Assembly: GCF_032362555.1 (NCBI RefSeq)
Contig: NC_083505.1
Coordinates: 8,547,501-8,611,500, forward strand
Reading direction: 5' to 3'
Origin: Amyelois transitella
Lineage: Eukaryota > Arthropoda > Insecta > Lepidoptera > Pyralidae
Length of the DNA stretch: 64,000 bases
Under the pieces are notes generated by a model. The model was not told the origin of the DNA, did not search any database, and saw only the letters and a program-made list of their open reading frames with translations. Below are positions 1-11,200 of this stretch, one piece after another. Positions within the stretch are counted from its first letter, which is position 1; each line of letters opens with the position of its first letter. A program made the translations under genes and the position numbers.

Positions 1-319
1 AGGAACATTATTATTATTATTATATACTTTATACACACTAGCAGCTCATTAAGCATACAAGTATATTTTAAGCCTATCTTTAATGAAGAAAAAATAAATT
101 TTCAGGAATAGTTGATCAGGACCCAATTTGCGGGCAAGTATAATATAGTAAGCCTAAAGCCTTTAGGACTACTGAGTAGAACAAAAATACCTTATATTTT
201 TCATCCAGCAAAAATACTTTTCACATAGGATTTGTGTACAACAATGTCTGTGAGCAAAGCCATAGGCAACAGCTAGTTGTTAAATAATTTAAAAAGTCAT
301 TGTCATTTTATTTTATCAG

Positions 320-3300
320 GTCAAGATTTTATCCCTTTATTATCAATATATGGAACCATATATGGCACAAGCACTTTTCCCCATCACTCTAGAGGCTATG
401 AAGTCTGACATTGATGAGATCTCATTACAAGGTATTGAGTTTTGGTCTAATGTCAGTGATGAAGAAATTGACCTTGCAATAGAAGAGGCTGAAGCTGCTG
501 AAGCAGGTATATATTATTGTATTTTTTAATTACATATTTTTGGTTTTACATAACTCACATTAACTTTTCTTGTTTCTTTATTAATTTGTTGTATTAAAAA
601 TAGCTGAAAAAAAGTAATCAATTGTTTATTTTTACTCAACAGGACGTCCACCAGTAAGAACCTCTAGATTTTATGCCAGAGGGGCTTTGCAGTATCTTGC
701 TCCAGTTCTTATGCAAAAATTGACCAAACAAGATGATTCTGATGATGAACTGGAGTGGAACCCATCCAAAGCTGCATCAGTGTGCCTGATGCTCCTCTCA
801 AACTGTTGTGAAGATGAGATTGTACCCCATGTTCTGCCTTTTATTCAGTCAAACATCAAAAACGAAAACTGGCGGTACAGAGAAGCTGCTCTTATGGCTT
901 TTGGCTCAATCTTAGGTGGTCTAGAAGCCAGTATTCTGAAGCCTTTGGTAGAAAATGCTATGCCAACACTAATTGAAGCCATGTATGACTCCAGTGTCGC
1001 TGTAAGAGATACAGCCGCATGGACCTTTGGCAGAATTTGTGAAATAGTTCCTGAAGCAGCAATCAATGAGACATACTTGAACCCACTCCTAGAAAGTCTG
1101 GTTAATGGATTGAAGGCTGAGCCAAGAGTTGCAGCAAATGTTTGCTGGGCATTCACTGGCTTGGCTGAAGCTGCATATGAGGCTGCTGAATGTGATGACT
1201 CCAACCAGCCAAAAACATATTGCATGTCAAACTATTTTGACTTCATAGTCCAGAGACTACTTGAAACTACAGATCGCCAAGATGCGGCTCAACATAATTT
1301 AAGATCAGCAGCTTATGAAGCACTCATGGAAATGGTGAAAAACTCACCAAGCGATTGCTATGTCACCGTTCAGAAGACTACTATGGTTATTTTGGAAAGG
1401 CTTCAACAAGTATTACAAATGGAAAATCACATTTCGAGTCAAGCTGACCGCTCTCAGTTTAATGATCTTCAAAGCCTGTTGTGTGCCACTCTTCAGTCTG
1501 TGTTACGTAAGGTGACGCCAGAAGACGCCCCTCAGATATCTGATGCCATTATGTCAGCTTTACTAACTATGTTTGCTGGCAATGCTGGAAAGGCAGGTGG
1601 TGTGCAAGAAGATGCTTTGATGGCAGTTTCAACATTAGTGGAGGTTCTTGGAGAAGGTTTCCTGAAGTACATGGATGCTTTCAAGAGATATTTGTATGTT
1701 GGTTTAAAGAATCACCAGGAACATCAAGTGTGTATAGCTGCCGTTGGTCTCACAGGTGACATTTGTAGAGCTCTAAAAAGCAAAGTAAGTGAAATTTTTA
1801 TTCCCTTTTAGATTAGTGACTACATGTATATCAGAGAGTAAAAGTTATTTTAATAACTGAAAGATGAGATATTAACTTACAGGTCCTTTGCAGGTGCTAC
1901 CATATTGTGACGAGATAATATGCCTTTTGTTGGAGAACCTTGGAGACCCATCCATTCACAGATCAGTAAAACCTCAAATTTTATCTGTGTTTGGCGATAT
2001 TGCGCTAGGAATCGGCCCTGATTTTGCTAAATATTTTGATGTAGTAATGACTATGTTGCTGCAGGTATGTAATTACCATTTGGGTTTGAATGCTATTATA
2101 TTATTGACGGCCTCTGTGGCTCAGCGGTAGTACGCTTGTCTGTGACACCGGAGGTCCCGGGTTCGAATCCCGGTCAAGGCATGATGAGAAAATAACTTTT
2201 TCTGATTGTCCTGGGTCTTGGATGTTTATCTATATAAGTATTTATTATAAAATATAGTATCGTTGAGTTAGTATCTCGTAACACAAGTTTCGAACTTACT
2301 TCGAGGCCAACTCAATCAGTGTAATTTGTCCCGTATAGATTTATATTTATAGATTTATATTTATATTTATTTATTATTCTAGTTCGAATTGAACTAAAAA
2401 TATCGGATTTTTTTCAGGCTAGCAATGCCCAAGTTGATCGTAATGATTACGACATGGTAGAATATTTAGGAGAACTCCGAGAGAGTGTTCTTGAAGCATA
2501 CACTGGTATTATTCAAGGATTAAAAGGTTCTGGTGGTGAAGTAAGTACAAAATTATAAATATTTCAAAGAATTTATGAGGTGACTGACTTAAAAATTTAG
2601 TGTTAGTTTTCTGTAGGTATGTGTACTTAAGTTACGTCGCACTAAAGCCTATAAGTAGTAAGGAATGGAACAAGCTTATTTAAAAGTGGTCACTTTCTTC
2701 TTTTGTTAATTGTTTCAAAAATAATCTGGATGAAATCTCCAAAAATAAAATGCACAACAGATTTATAGCTCCAAGATAGTACTAGCGTTTATACCAGTTT
2801 TTGCGTGATACGAATACAAACAGACGAGAAATTCTAAAAACTACATTTTTATATCTGTTGGTAGGACCAAAAAAATGGGTTCGGTGTCTGTTGTTTGCTT
2901 ATAAATTATATCTACTATGCTGTATTCTGCTGTCTCTATCGCGCTGGAAATATTTTTAAGAGCAGTCATTGGTCAGGTTAAATTTTATTTCAAATAATAT
3001 AAGTTTGGTTAAAATGTTCGTCTTCCAGATCCGCACGGACGTGGCGCTGGTGGAGCCGCACGTGCCGGCCATCGTGAGCTTCATGACGCTGGTGGGCAGC
3101 GAGCCCGAGCGCAGCGACGGCCACATGTCCGTCATCGCCGGCCTCACGGGCGACTTGTGCACGGTAACATCTTCAACGTTACATGTATGGTCTGGAAGAC
3201 TAAAGTGCTACATTCAGATATATGGATTAATGATGGAATTCAAATAGTGAAAGTTTTCTTGCCCGTCGCCTGAGACATTCTGATTTGTATGTTTCGCCGG

Positions 3301-4134
3301 TTAAACGAAAAATCCCGCTATCCCGCCCCCCCCCAACATCGCTAAATCTTCTCTTAGCGCCCTCCAAAAGGTATTAAAAGCGTAATTAAATAGTCTCTGC
3401 CTACCGCTTCGGGAAAAAGGCGTGATTTTATATATGTACATATGTATGCATCAAATAGGGACTTGACACACAGGTGTTCGGGCACCGCGTGCTGCCGCTG
3501 CTGGAGACGAAGCCGCTGCTGGACCTGCTGCAGGCGGCCCGCAAGTCGCGCACGCCGCGCACCAAGATGCTCGCCAACTGGGCCACCAAGGAGATCCGCC
3601 GGCTCAAGCAGCAGATCCCCAGCTGGTCAGTATTAGATATCTGTCTCTTCTCCTTGGTGTGCTCCCGGTTGTCACGGCATGTCACCTAACACTCTAAAGA
3701 GATACCAGAACAAAACTCTTACACGACTTACCCTTTTCACAAAGGATATTTTTCAAAAGGACGATTCAAATAGGTGTTTTTAGGCTATCTCAGTGTTGGA
3801 CGCTTTTAAATACAGAAAATAAATGACGTATTATTTTCTGTATTGTATCCATGCTGAGTTTGTCAATAAAGAATGTTACCTACCTACACAAGCATTGCGG
3901 GATTTCAATCGTCGTCCTGGTCCTATGGTACAATACGCCACGATACGATTTTTCTTTAATTTAGGTTCTATTCTTATTTTTTTTTCCTTGATGTACATAA
4001 ATAAATAAACAATGCAGTGGCAGTTACTTAGATACATAGTTTTTACTTTACCCCATATATGTATTTCTATACAAAAAAAAGATGTTCTCATCTTTTTTTT
4101 TTATCATTGTACAAAAGTATATTTTTATTTCAGA
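320..4134 (+). CDS. Ketel: Importin subunit beta-1, C-terminal part (5' end outside window)
   Basis: Nuclear import receptor that carries cargo (through importin alpha or directly) through the nuclear pore and releases it on binding RanGTP. Exons by GT/AG borders: 320-506, 643-1784, 1894-2064, 2418-2540, 3029-3163 and 3474-3625. The phases join without a break, giving about 636 of the usual ~880 residues, so the first third lies to the left. The protein follows human KPNB1 closely through the HEAT repeats: [14 protein letters not shown], then [48 protein letters not shown] and finally [12 protein letters not shown]. If the donor at 3626 joins the acceptor before 4134, the stop codon is split across the junction (TG|A) and the protein ends KQQIPS. 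Read-through of that donor would instead end at 3689. The last two coding exons are much more GC-rich than the first four. A polyadenylation signal AATAAA lies at 4296. Family identity is near certain; the exact C-terminus is inferred. Confidence 0.95.
2107..2395 (+). repeat. tRNA-headed SINE in an importin-beta intron
   Basis: A tRNA-like head with A box (TGGCTCAGCGG) and B box (GGTTCGAATCC) is followed by a unique body containing CCTGGGTCTTGGATG and a TTTA/TTTAT-rich tail near 2345-2390. The tRNA fold is imperfect: two mismatches and a wobble pair lie in the acceptor stem, and the anticodon stem is poor. It is therefore not a working tRNA gene. I recognise the body as a common lepidopteran SINE. 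It lies in sense orientation inside the intron between importin exons ending 2064 and starting 2418. Confidence 0.85.
3178..3250 (-). repeat. Degenerate fragment of the GTGCCGTGTGG retroposon in an importin intron
   Basis: The order GTCTGGAAGACTAAAG, CATTCAGATATATGG, then ATGATGGAATTCAAATAGTG matches, with many changes, the part of the retroposon seen better at 40670-40775. It is old and truncated. Confidence 0.4.
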
Positions 4135-6330
4135 TTTGAGACTCCGCAGCACAACACTGATGTAACTCAGTTTCAAACAACTTATTGCTGGTAAACTCGA
4201 TAATATTGGCAGGTCATATCATGTTATCATAAGTCGCCAGGTGCATATGCTGCCATACAATTATTATATTTTAATTAAACTACATTAAAGCTACAAATAA
4301 AATAATTATCCATTAAGTTATTTTTAAATGTTTTTTTTTTAAAGGAAGAACATTGATGTATAATTTTATATTTTTATGATAAAATATGGCAACATGCATG
4401 CACCTATCGCAGCGTTCTTTAAATTGTTTAGTATGCCTGACCATGTTCTATCCGTATTGATCTTGAAAAGTTGAAGCATTTTTCCTATTTGGTATTATTA
4501 ATACAGACAGTGGCTGTGGTATCTTTACTATATGAGATAAAAGTGATAATTTGAAAGAGAGTCGTGTGAAAGATGATGTATGTTATTATAGGCATGCACA
4601 TGTGCAAGGGTTTGTGAATTTTATAAATTATTATTGTTTTGTAAGTAATATGAAAGATATTATGATCGGCCGAGTATGAATGATATGATGAATGTGTGAA
4701 CACAGATGTTTTGTAACTTAGGCATGTGTCAATCTTAACGAAAAGTTGGTATATTGTAAGATTCCGTAACGTTTCGAGACTGAGGACGCCATATTGGTGA
4801 CTTAAATTTTTATTCATCACAAAGTATTTCTTTATGTTAATGTATGTAATGTTGTTCAAGTTATCTGGTTGATCCGCCGTCCGTAAGTTAATTTTATTAT
4901 ACTTATATTGTAGATATTTAATTTGATATCGACATTTTTATTTTATGAAATAAGTACATCAGATAATAAATTTATATTTCTACTAATTCTATACTTCCCA
5001 ATAGATCCAATTCCATATAAACAATATGCTTTAAAATAACAAATAAAAAATTCTTGTGATGAATAAAAAAAAGTGTGCCTCTGATCTCGTTGTTACCTTA
5101 ATTGTACATATGTAATTAAAGGTCTCTTATGTTACAATGTTGTAGGTAAACTCGTACTGGCTACGGGAAAATATGGTAGAAGGGAGTAAAATACGTATAG
5201 CTTTAAACATTCAAACCATATAAATTCTTGAACTCGTCGAATCTTAGTGGTATTGTTTCTTATATTACTGAAAATTTACCTTTTTTTTTTTCTTTAAATG
5301 TAGACATGTGTTTCATCATGTTTATTCTTCGCTTATTTAGTATATTTTTACTACGCTTTTATTATGATACTAATAAAACATTAGGTCTGTTAAATCATAA
5401 TAGGGGTAATATAAAATACGAAACCACTTAATTAAATCAGAAACGAATATCCTATTACGATGCAAATATTTAGTCGTTCATAACAATCATAACAGAACAT
5501 CAATTTAATATTAAAAATACCTTTTTCGCTTGCGACCGTGGTCTACGAATAAGCGAAAACCATAAAATTGTACATCTACCCATGTTTTTCAAATAACCCA
5601 AAAGTGCTAATTTTGCTCTTAATAATTATATAAACTTTCGAATAAATTAAAACCCCGCCACACTTCAGGTTGTTGGAACTGATTTATTTTGTAGGAGTAA
5701 ATAACAACGGAAGTCATCTTACTGCAGATATAGACTTTCAAGTCAGAATAGTCTTCTTGAGACATTTTGTGAAAATAGGACATTGATAATTCTATTCTTC
5801 TGAAGCAATAGACAATGTCCTCTCCAGATTCGAATATACCTACTTTTAGCGTTAATATACTTAACTCCCGCTACTCGTGTACGAATGTGGCATTGTTAAA
5901 TATTTTTCGTACACAATTTTTCTGGAATTCCGCAATTGAATGGAATCATGAAATGCTAAAGGCCTTAATTAGGTTTATGAAATCCACGTACAAGAAAATT
6001 AAATTCTTTAATCCAAGAAATTAATCCTGTATTGTGAAAAAATACTTCCAAGCAATCGTTGAGGGTGGATTTAAACTGAACCTGTGTGTGACTTGTAAGT
6101 ACTGTGTGTAACAGAAAGGGGTTATCATATCGAGTACAACAAACGAGTCACCGGTTACAAATAGCCTGGTGCCACGTGAATCCCTAAAATGATTTCTTTT
6201 ATTTTAAATTTTATTTCATGCATTCCATTTTATTTTATTAAAACTTGCACAAAGCTATGCAGTAAACAGTTGTGAGGTCAATATCAAACTTAACGATCAC
6301 ACCTCCATTGTCTAACGACATAAATGTAAC
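4135..6330 (+). other. Importin-beta 3' UTR and AT-rich spacer
   Basis: The first ~170 bases are probably 3' UTR, with AATAAA at 4296. The rest is AT-rich with short chance reading frames that resemble no family I know. I see no gene, tRNA or clear repeat here. Confidence 0.5.
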
Positions 6331-6337
6331 AATTTTA

Positions 6338-6483
6338 TTCCATACTAGAGGCCGCCCGCGACCGCTAAAATCCGGCGGGAACTCCGGGATAAAAAGTAGC
6401 CTATATATTATTCTGGGTCTTCAGTTCAATCGGTTCGGTAGTTTTTGCTCACAAACTTTCGTATTTATAATATTAGTAGGATT
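6338..6483 (+). repeat. Lepidopteran short repeat ending TATAATATTAGTAG
   Basis: It begins near CTAGAGGCCGCCCGCGACC, contains the typical GTAGCCTATATATTATTCTGG and CAATCGGTTCGGTAG stretches, and ends TTTATAATATTAGTAGGAT. The same family occurs at 7568-7828 and, inverted, at 9003-9143. I take these as short retroposons, possibly derived from the 3' end of an RTE-type LINE. Confidence 0.6.
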
Positions 6484-7567
6484 CCATTTTAAATAGAATA
6501 TGGAATAAAATTGTTACTTTGACATGAACCAAACCCATGCTAATCACTAAAATTTTCATTTGTACTATGTATATATTTAGTATGTACTAAATGCTAAAAT
6601 ACTGCGTGCTTTAAATTGCAATAACGTCATGAATTAGTAATAAACTTTCTGTGTCTAGTCTGTGAGCATCACTGACAGGGATGATGTTTGCGCGATTTAT
6701 GCAAGAATATTTATGAGAAGTGTACATTTTTACTTTTACAGTATAATCCGATATGTATGTCGACCATATTCGTAGAATGATAATGGTTAGTTCCAAAGTA
6801 ATAAATATCTATGCATACATTATATATACCTACTTCTATTATGTGTGATAGGAGACTGTATGAGGACTAGTGCCATGCCATGAAAGGTTCTGAATTAGAA
6901 TCATAGGCATCAAATCGATGAAAATACCACCCACTTATCCTGCGTGAATCAAAAATCAATTACAACTATTTTGTTACGCCTTTATTCCTTTCGATTTACA
7001 ACTACTTTCTGTGTAAACTGTTCTTATAATAATAACACATTAGAAGTTTTTTTTGTATTTTATTTAAAATCCTAAGATTTCAAAGCCAACTTCTCTGAAC
7101 CTTTGACCATGACCCTGGATTTGATAAGTAAAATCGTGAATCCAGACGATGATTTGTTTTTCAATCTGATCATGCTTCTTATCTCCATTTGGGTACCTAA
7201 CTAGGAAACCTTTTTAGTAAAGTTTGTTAGATTGGAAGAAAACCCTTTATCGGGTGTCATCTAAGGGTTCCATTATGCACAAACATTTAGTCAGAGGCTT
7301 TATTTGCAGTGTTTTTCAACTTATACTTGTAGTGAGTAGGTAAACGAACATATTAAAAATCTTAAAATGCTGGTAATGAAGATAATCACGAGGTCCAGGT
7401 TCATATGGAAATATATTAATCATAAAAAAGTGAAGTTCCATTCCATGATATGAATTATTAAAAATAACTTACCAACCTCAGCATATAAAAGAAGCAAATG
7501 TCCAGCAGAGCAATACAACGTAGAAAGCAGCATAAAGATGAGATCCCGGAGATATTTATTTTATATA

Positions 7568-7828
7568 ATACTAGCTGTGCCCGCGACTTCGTCCGCGTGG
7601 AATAGTTATTTTGGGCATCATTGAAGCCCTCAAGGATGAACATTTTCTATTATTACCTACTTCGCTTCATATAGTTGCAGCGTGATGTTATATATATATC
7701 CTAAAGCCTACCTCGATAAATTAATGGTCTATTCAACTCAAAAATATTTTTTCAATTTGAACCAGTAGTTCCTGAGATTAGCGCGTTCAAACAGACAAGC
7801 TCTCAGCTTTATAATATTAGTATAGATT
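7568..7828 (+). repeat. Lepidopteran short repeat, longer copy upstream of Ahcy
   Basis: It starts ACTAGCTGTGCCCGCGACTT, continues through TATTTTGGGCATCATTGAAG and a GTAGTTCCTGAGATTAGCGC block, and ends TTTATAATATTAGTATAGAT. A 17-base inverted stub of the same start lies at about 7896-7912 (GTCGCGGGCACAGCTAGTA). The stretch from here to the Ahcy start codon contains the presumed Ahcy promoter, but I see no clear core element in it. Confidence 0.65.
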
Positions 7829-8250
7829 AGCTATTTTAATTCAAATAAGAAGTGAAGAAATAATGGAAGATGGGAAAAAACGGGGAAAATTGTCGCGGGC
7901 ACAGCTAGTATTAGATATACATACCTGACTATGCAGCGTGAGCTTTTTCCTTAGCATGTAGGACGAAAATAAAAAATAATCAAATGACACGCGCCTGTAA
8001 CGTCAGTCAATGTCGAAAAAGAAAGACAGACGCAGCGTGTGGTGCGGTGTTGTTGGTTTGGTCGGCGACAGGTTATCACAAATAGTTTCAATTTAAATTA
8101 ATTCAGCAGGCAGAGCGATATATATTGGTAGTGTCTACGATTTTTGTACCGCGTTGTTAATATTTCATAAAAATACATGCAAGTTCATCTGCTGTAGTAA
8201 CCTTTAGTTACCCCTTACTCAGTGTACATTAATAACATTTATTTTTAAAC

Positions 8251-11200
8251 ATGAAGCCACCATACAAAATCGGTAAGTTTTCGTATAATATTTATCTGAT
8301 ATTATATTTATAGATTTCTCAAGATTTTACTTCAATATATAAGTAGTTGTTTGAAGTTAATTGAAAAGGTTAGGTTAGTGTAACCACGCGGTCTGTAATC
8401 TGTAAATTCTGTTATAATGCATAGTGGCTAGATAGCGCAAAGTGGAATAAAAAATATTGATGTTTTAACAATATCAGTCCAACTTTTATTAATGATAGAA
8501 AATTTTAATTATATTAATTTTTAAAAACTATTTTAAAATACCTAATTTGCATTTAGCATTTGAAATAGTTAATCTGAAAAGTAGTTTGCATTTTGTATTT
8601 AAATGCTTTTTTAAAACCATTTTGTTCATCTCTGGTGGCTAGCTAGTGAACGCGGCGCGCATTAAATTATATTATGTAGAATAGGTTTTCAAATTATATG
8701 TAAATGTGCCAAGGGATGATTTACTTGTGTGTTCTTGATGTGATACTGATGTTTTGATAAATCCAAATAATACTGCCTAATAAAAACCTGTATAAGGATT
8801 AATAGATTTCTTTAACACCTATCTAAACTAAGTCCTTAAGCTACAATGGTTAACTGATCTGATTGATGATTTTCAAAAATTCATTTAAAAAAGGGGGGCT
8901 TCCGGCAAAAAAAATTCTTGAGGAGGAGGAGGAGGAGGAGGATACAAACTTAGGTTTGTATCCTCCTCCTCCTCCATAAGCCTTCTTAGGAAGACTTTAG
9001 GCTATATAACATCACGCTGCAACTATAAGGAGCAAAGAAACAATGGAATATGTGAAAAAAACTGGGAAAATTATTCAACCTTGAGGGTTTCAATGATGCC
9101 CAAAATAACTATTCCACATGGACGAAATCGTGGGCACAGCTAGTTATATATAAAGATATCATTGTTATTTCTAGCTGATGAGAAACTGGCTGAACTTGGT
9201 CGCAATGAAATTATGCTGGCAGAGAAGGAAATGCCTGGACTCATGGCTTGTCGTCGAAAGTATGCTCCGAGCAAGATCTTGAAGGGTGCCCGAATTGCTG
9301 GCAGTCTCCACATGACTGTCCAAACCGCTGTCCTCATTGAGACTCTTATTGAACTAGGAGCAGAAGTAAGTATTAAGTTTTAGCCAAATTAAACTGTAAG
9401 TACATTCATGAGAAGTCTACCAACCTCTGCACATTCATATCTAGTGCAGCTTATATGATGATATATGGGTTGGTTCCCTGTGAATGTTGCTGAGGTTTTA
9501 GGTATGTATCATGTAAAAACTTGTCTCCCAGGGTCATGCTCAAAGGATGCACCCTGGGCATCTCTCCAGAGAGGTGAGGATGTAACAAGTATGTAACAAC
9601 AAGGAGGAAAAAAAGGTTTATGTTCTGTTGTGGATGTGGTCCCAGTCTTAAATTGCCATATCCAAAAATGTTACATGGTCCTCATGTAAAGCATAAGTAT
9701 GTGGCTGAGGCTTTAACAATATTTGATAACATGATCTGTGGCAGTTTTATGTCTGATCTATGAACCATTCTTAAAAGAACAAATGTAAAGAAAAAAGAGA
9801 AGAGAATTTATTTTCTGACATCCAGCATAAAACTGATTAAATATTCATACTGTCATTCTTAATAGACAACACAAATACCAAAACCACATTAAATAAGCTT
9901 TCTTCTGTTCTGTTCTGTGTCTGTGCAGCAAGCAACAGCAAGTATAAATGGTATCTATTCAACAAATACTATTTAAACTTGCTGTGAACAATTCTTAAAA
10001 TTTAGTAAAGTTTACTGTATATACAATTAATAGTGCCCATTACATTACGCCTGCCTATTTATATTGTTGGATGTATCTCCAGTACAGATAAACAGGTATT
10101 GATTGACATGTAGCTTAACATAGATAAGATACATTGCAGGATCATGTGATGGTTATCTGTTACTTATATTTACATTACAAATTAAAGATTTACATAATCG
10201 TCTTGGGTATGTGCCCAACTAATATTCTTAGACATAATGTAAGTATTTTCACATTGTAGTTTGTATGTAATGTTTTGTATGCAACTACTGAAGTGGAGTA
10301 AGAAATGTCGGAAAGCAGTTCTCTGGCTCTGAAGCATAGCAGTGGAAGGCGCAGTTGGAACCAGACAAAGATGATAAATTCACAATTCAGGCTAATAATT
10401 GATATTAGATAATTTTCCGTTTAGCCCTTACTAGGTTCAAACCCGAGATATCCGAATCAGGTGCTAGAATGTTGCTTGAAATGTATATAAGTAAAATTCA
10501 TAGTATAAACCAACTTGTGACTTTATAGTTGTCTTAAATCCCACTTTGGCATAACTAATTCATCTTTGAACTTCATTATCAAACCATTCTGATAAACTCG
10601 AAGATCGAAAGATGTGATGTAAGATGTATGTCCCATTATGTACAGTTCATAAAATATGATACGCTTTCACAATGTTATTTAAACATCGCATTGCATATCT
10701 ACTCTATTTACTTCAGATGTTAGCAACAACAGTTTAATCTTACTTTGATAAAAAGTATAATGTTATTAACATTTAAACGGAGTTGTTTTTTAACTTACTA
10801 CAGATAAGGCCCTCAAAATTTTTTTGACTGCATATAAACAAATTGTTTTTAAGTTACATATTTTTTCACTTACCTAGTTACTTTGATGACAAGGTTTAAC
10901 AGAAATATTTCTCGATGTGTCGAATTTTCTAACAGAAATTAATGAAGGACACTCCACTTAATCCCAGTAATAAACCAACTTATGTACCTAATTACAGTTA
11001 CCATACAAAAAGAAATGATAATCACATTACACTTTTTTTTTTGTAGAAAATGTGCATTCGTCTACTATTAAGATTTAAGAGATTTATATTTGTAAATTAA
11101 CGTCCGTGGAAAATGCTGCAGTGTAGTTTGTTCTGCTGCGTCTTCTAAACATGCACTTTAAAAGTTCGATATAATTAGACTAAGTTATGTTGACATCAAG

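Noticed and set aside
845-1225. Minus-strand frame of 126 codons
   Set aside because: Antisense shadow of the importin HEAT-repeat exon.
2107-2180. tRNA gene (A and B boxes present)
   Set aside because: The acceptor stem has two mismatches and a wobble pair, the anticodon stem is poor, and a SINE body with a TTTA tail follows directly. It is a SINE head.
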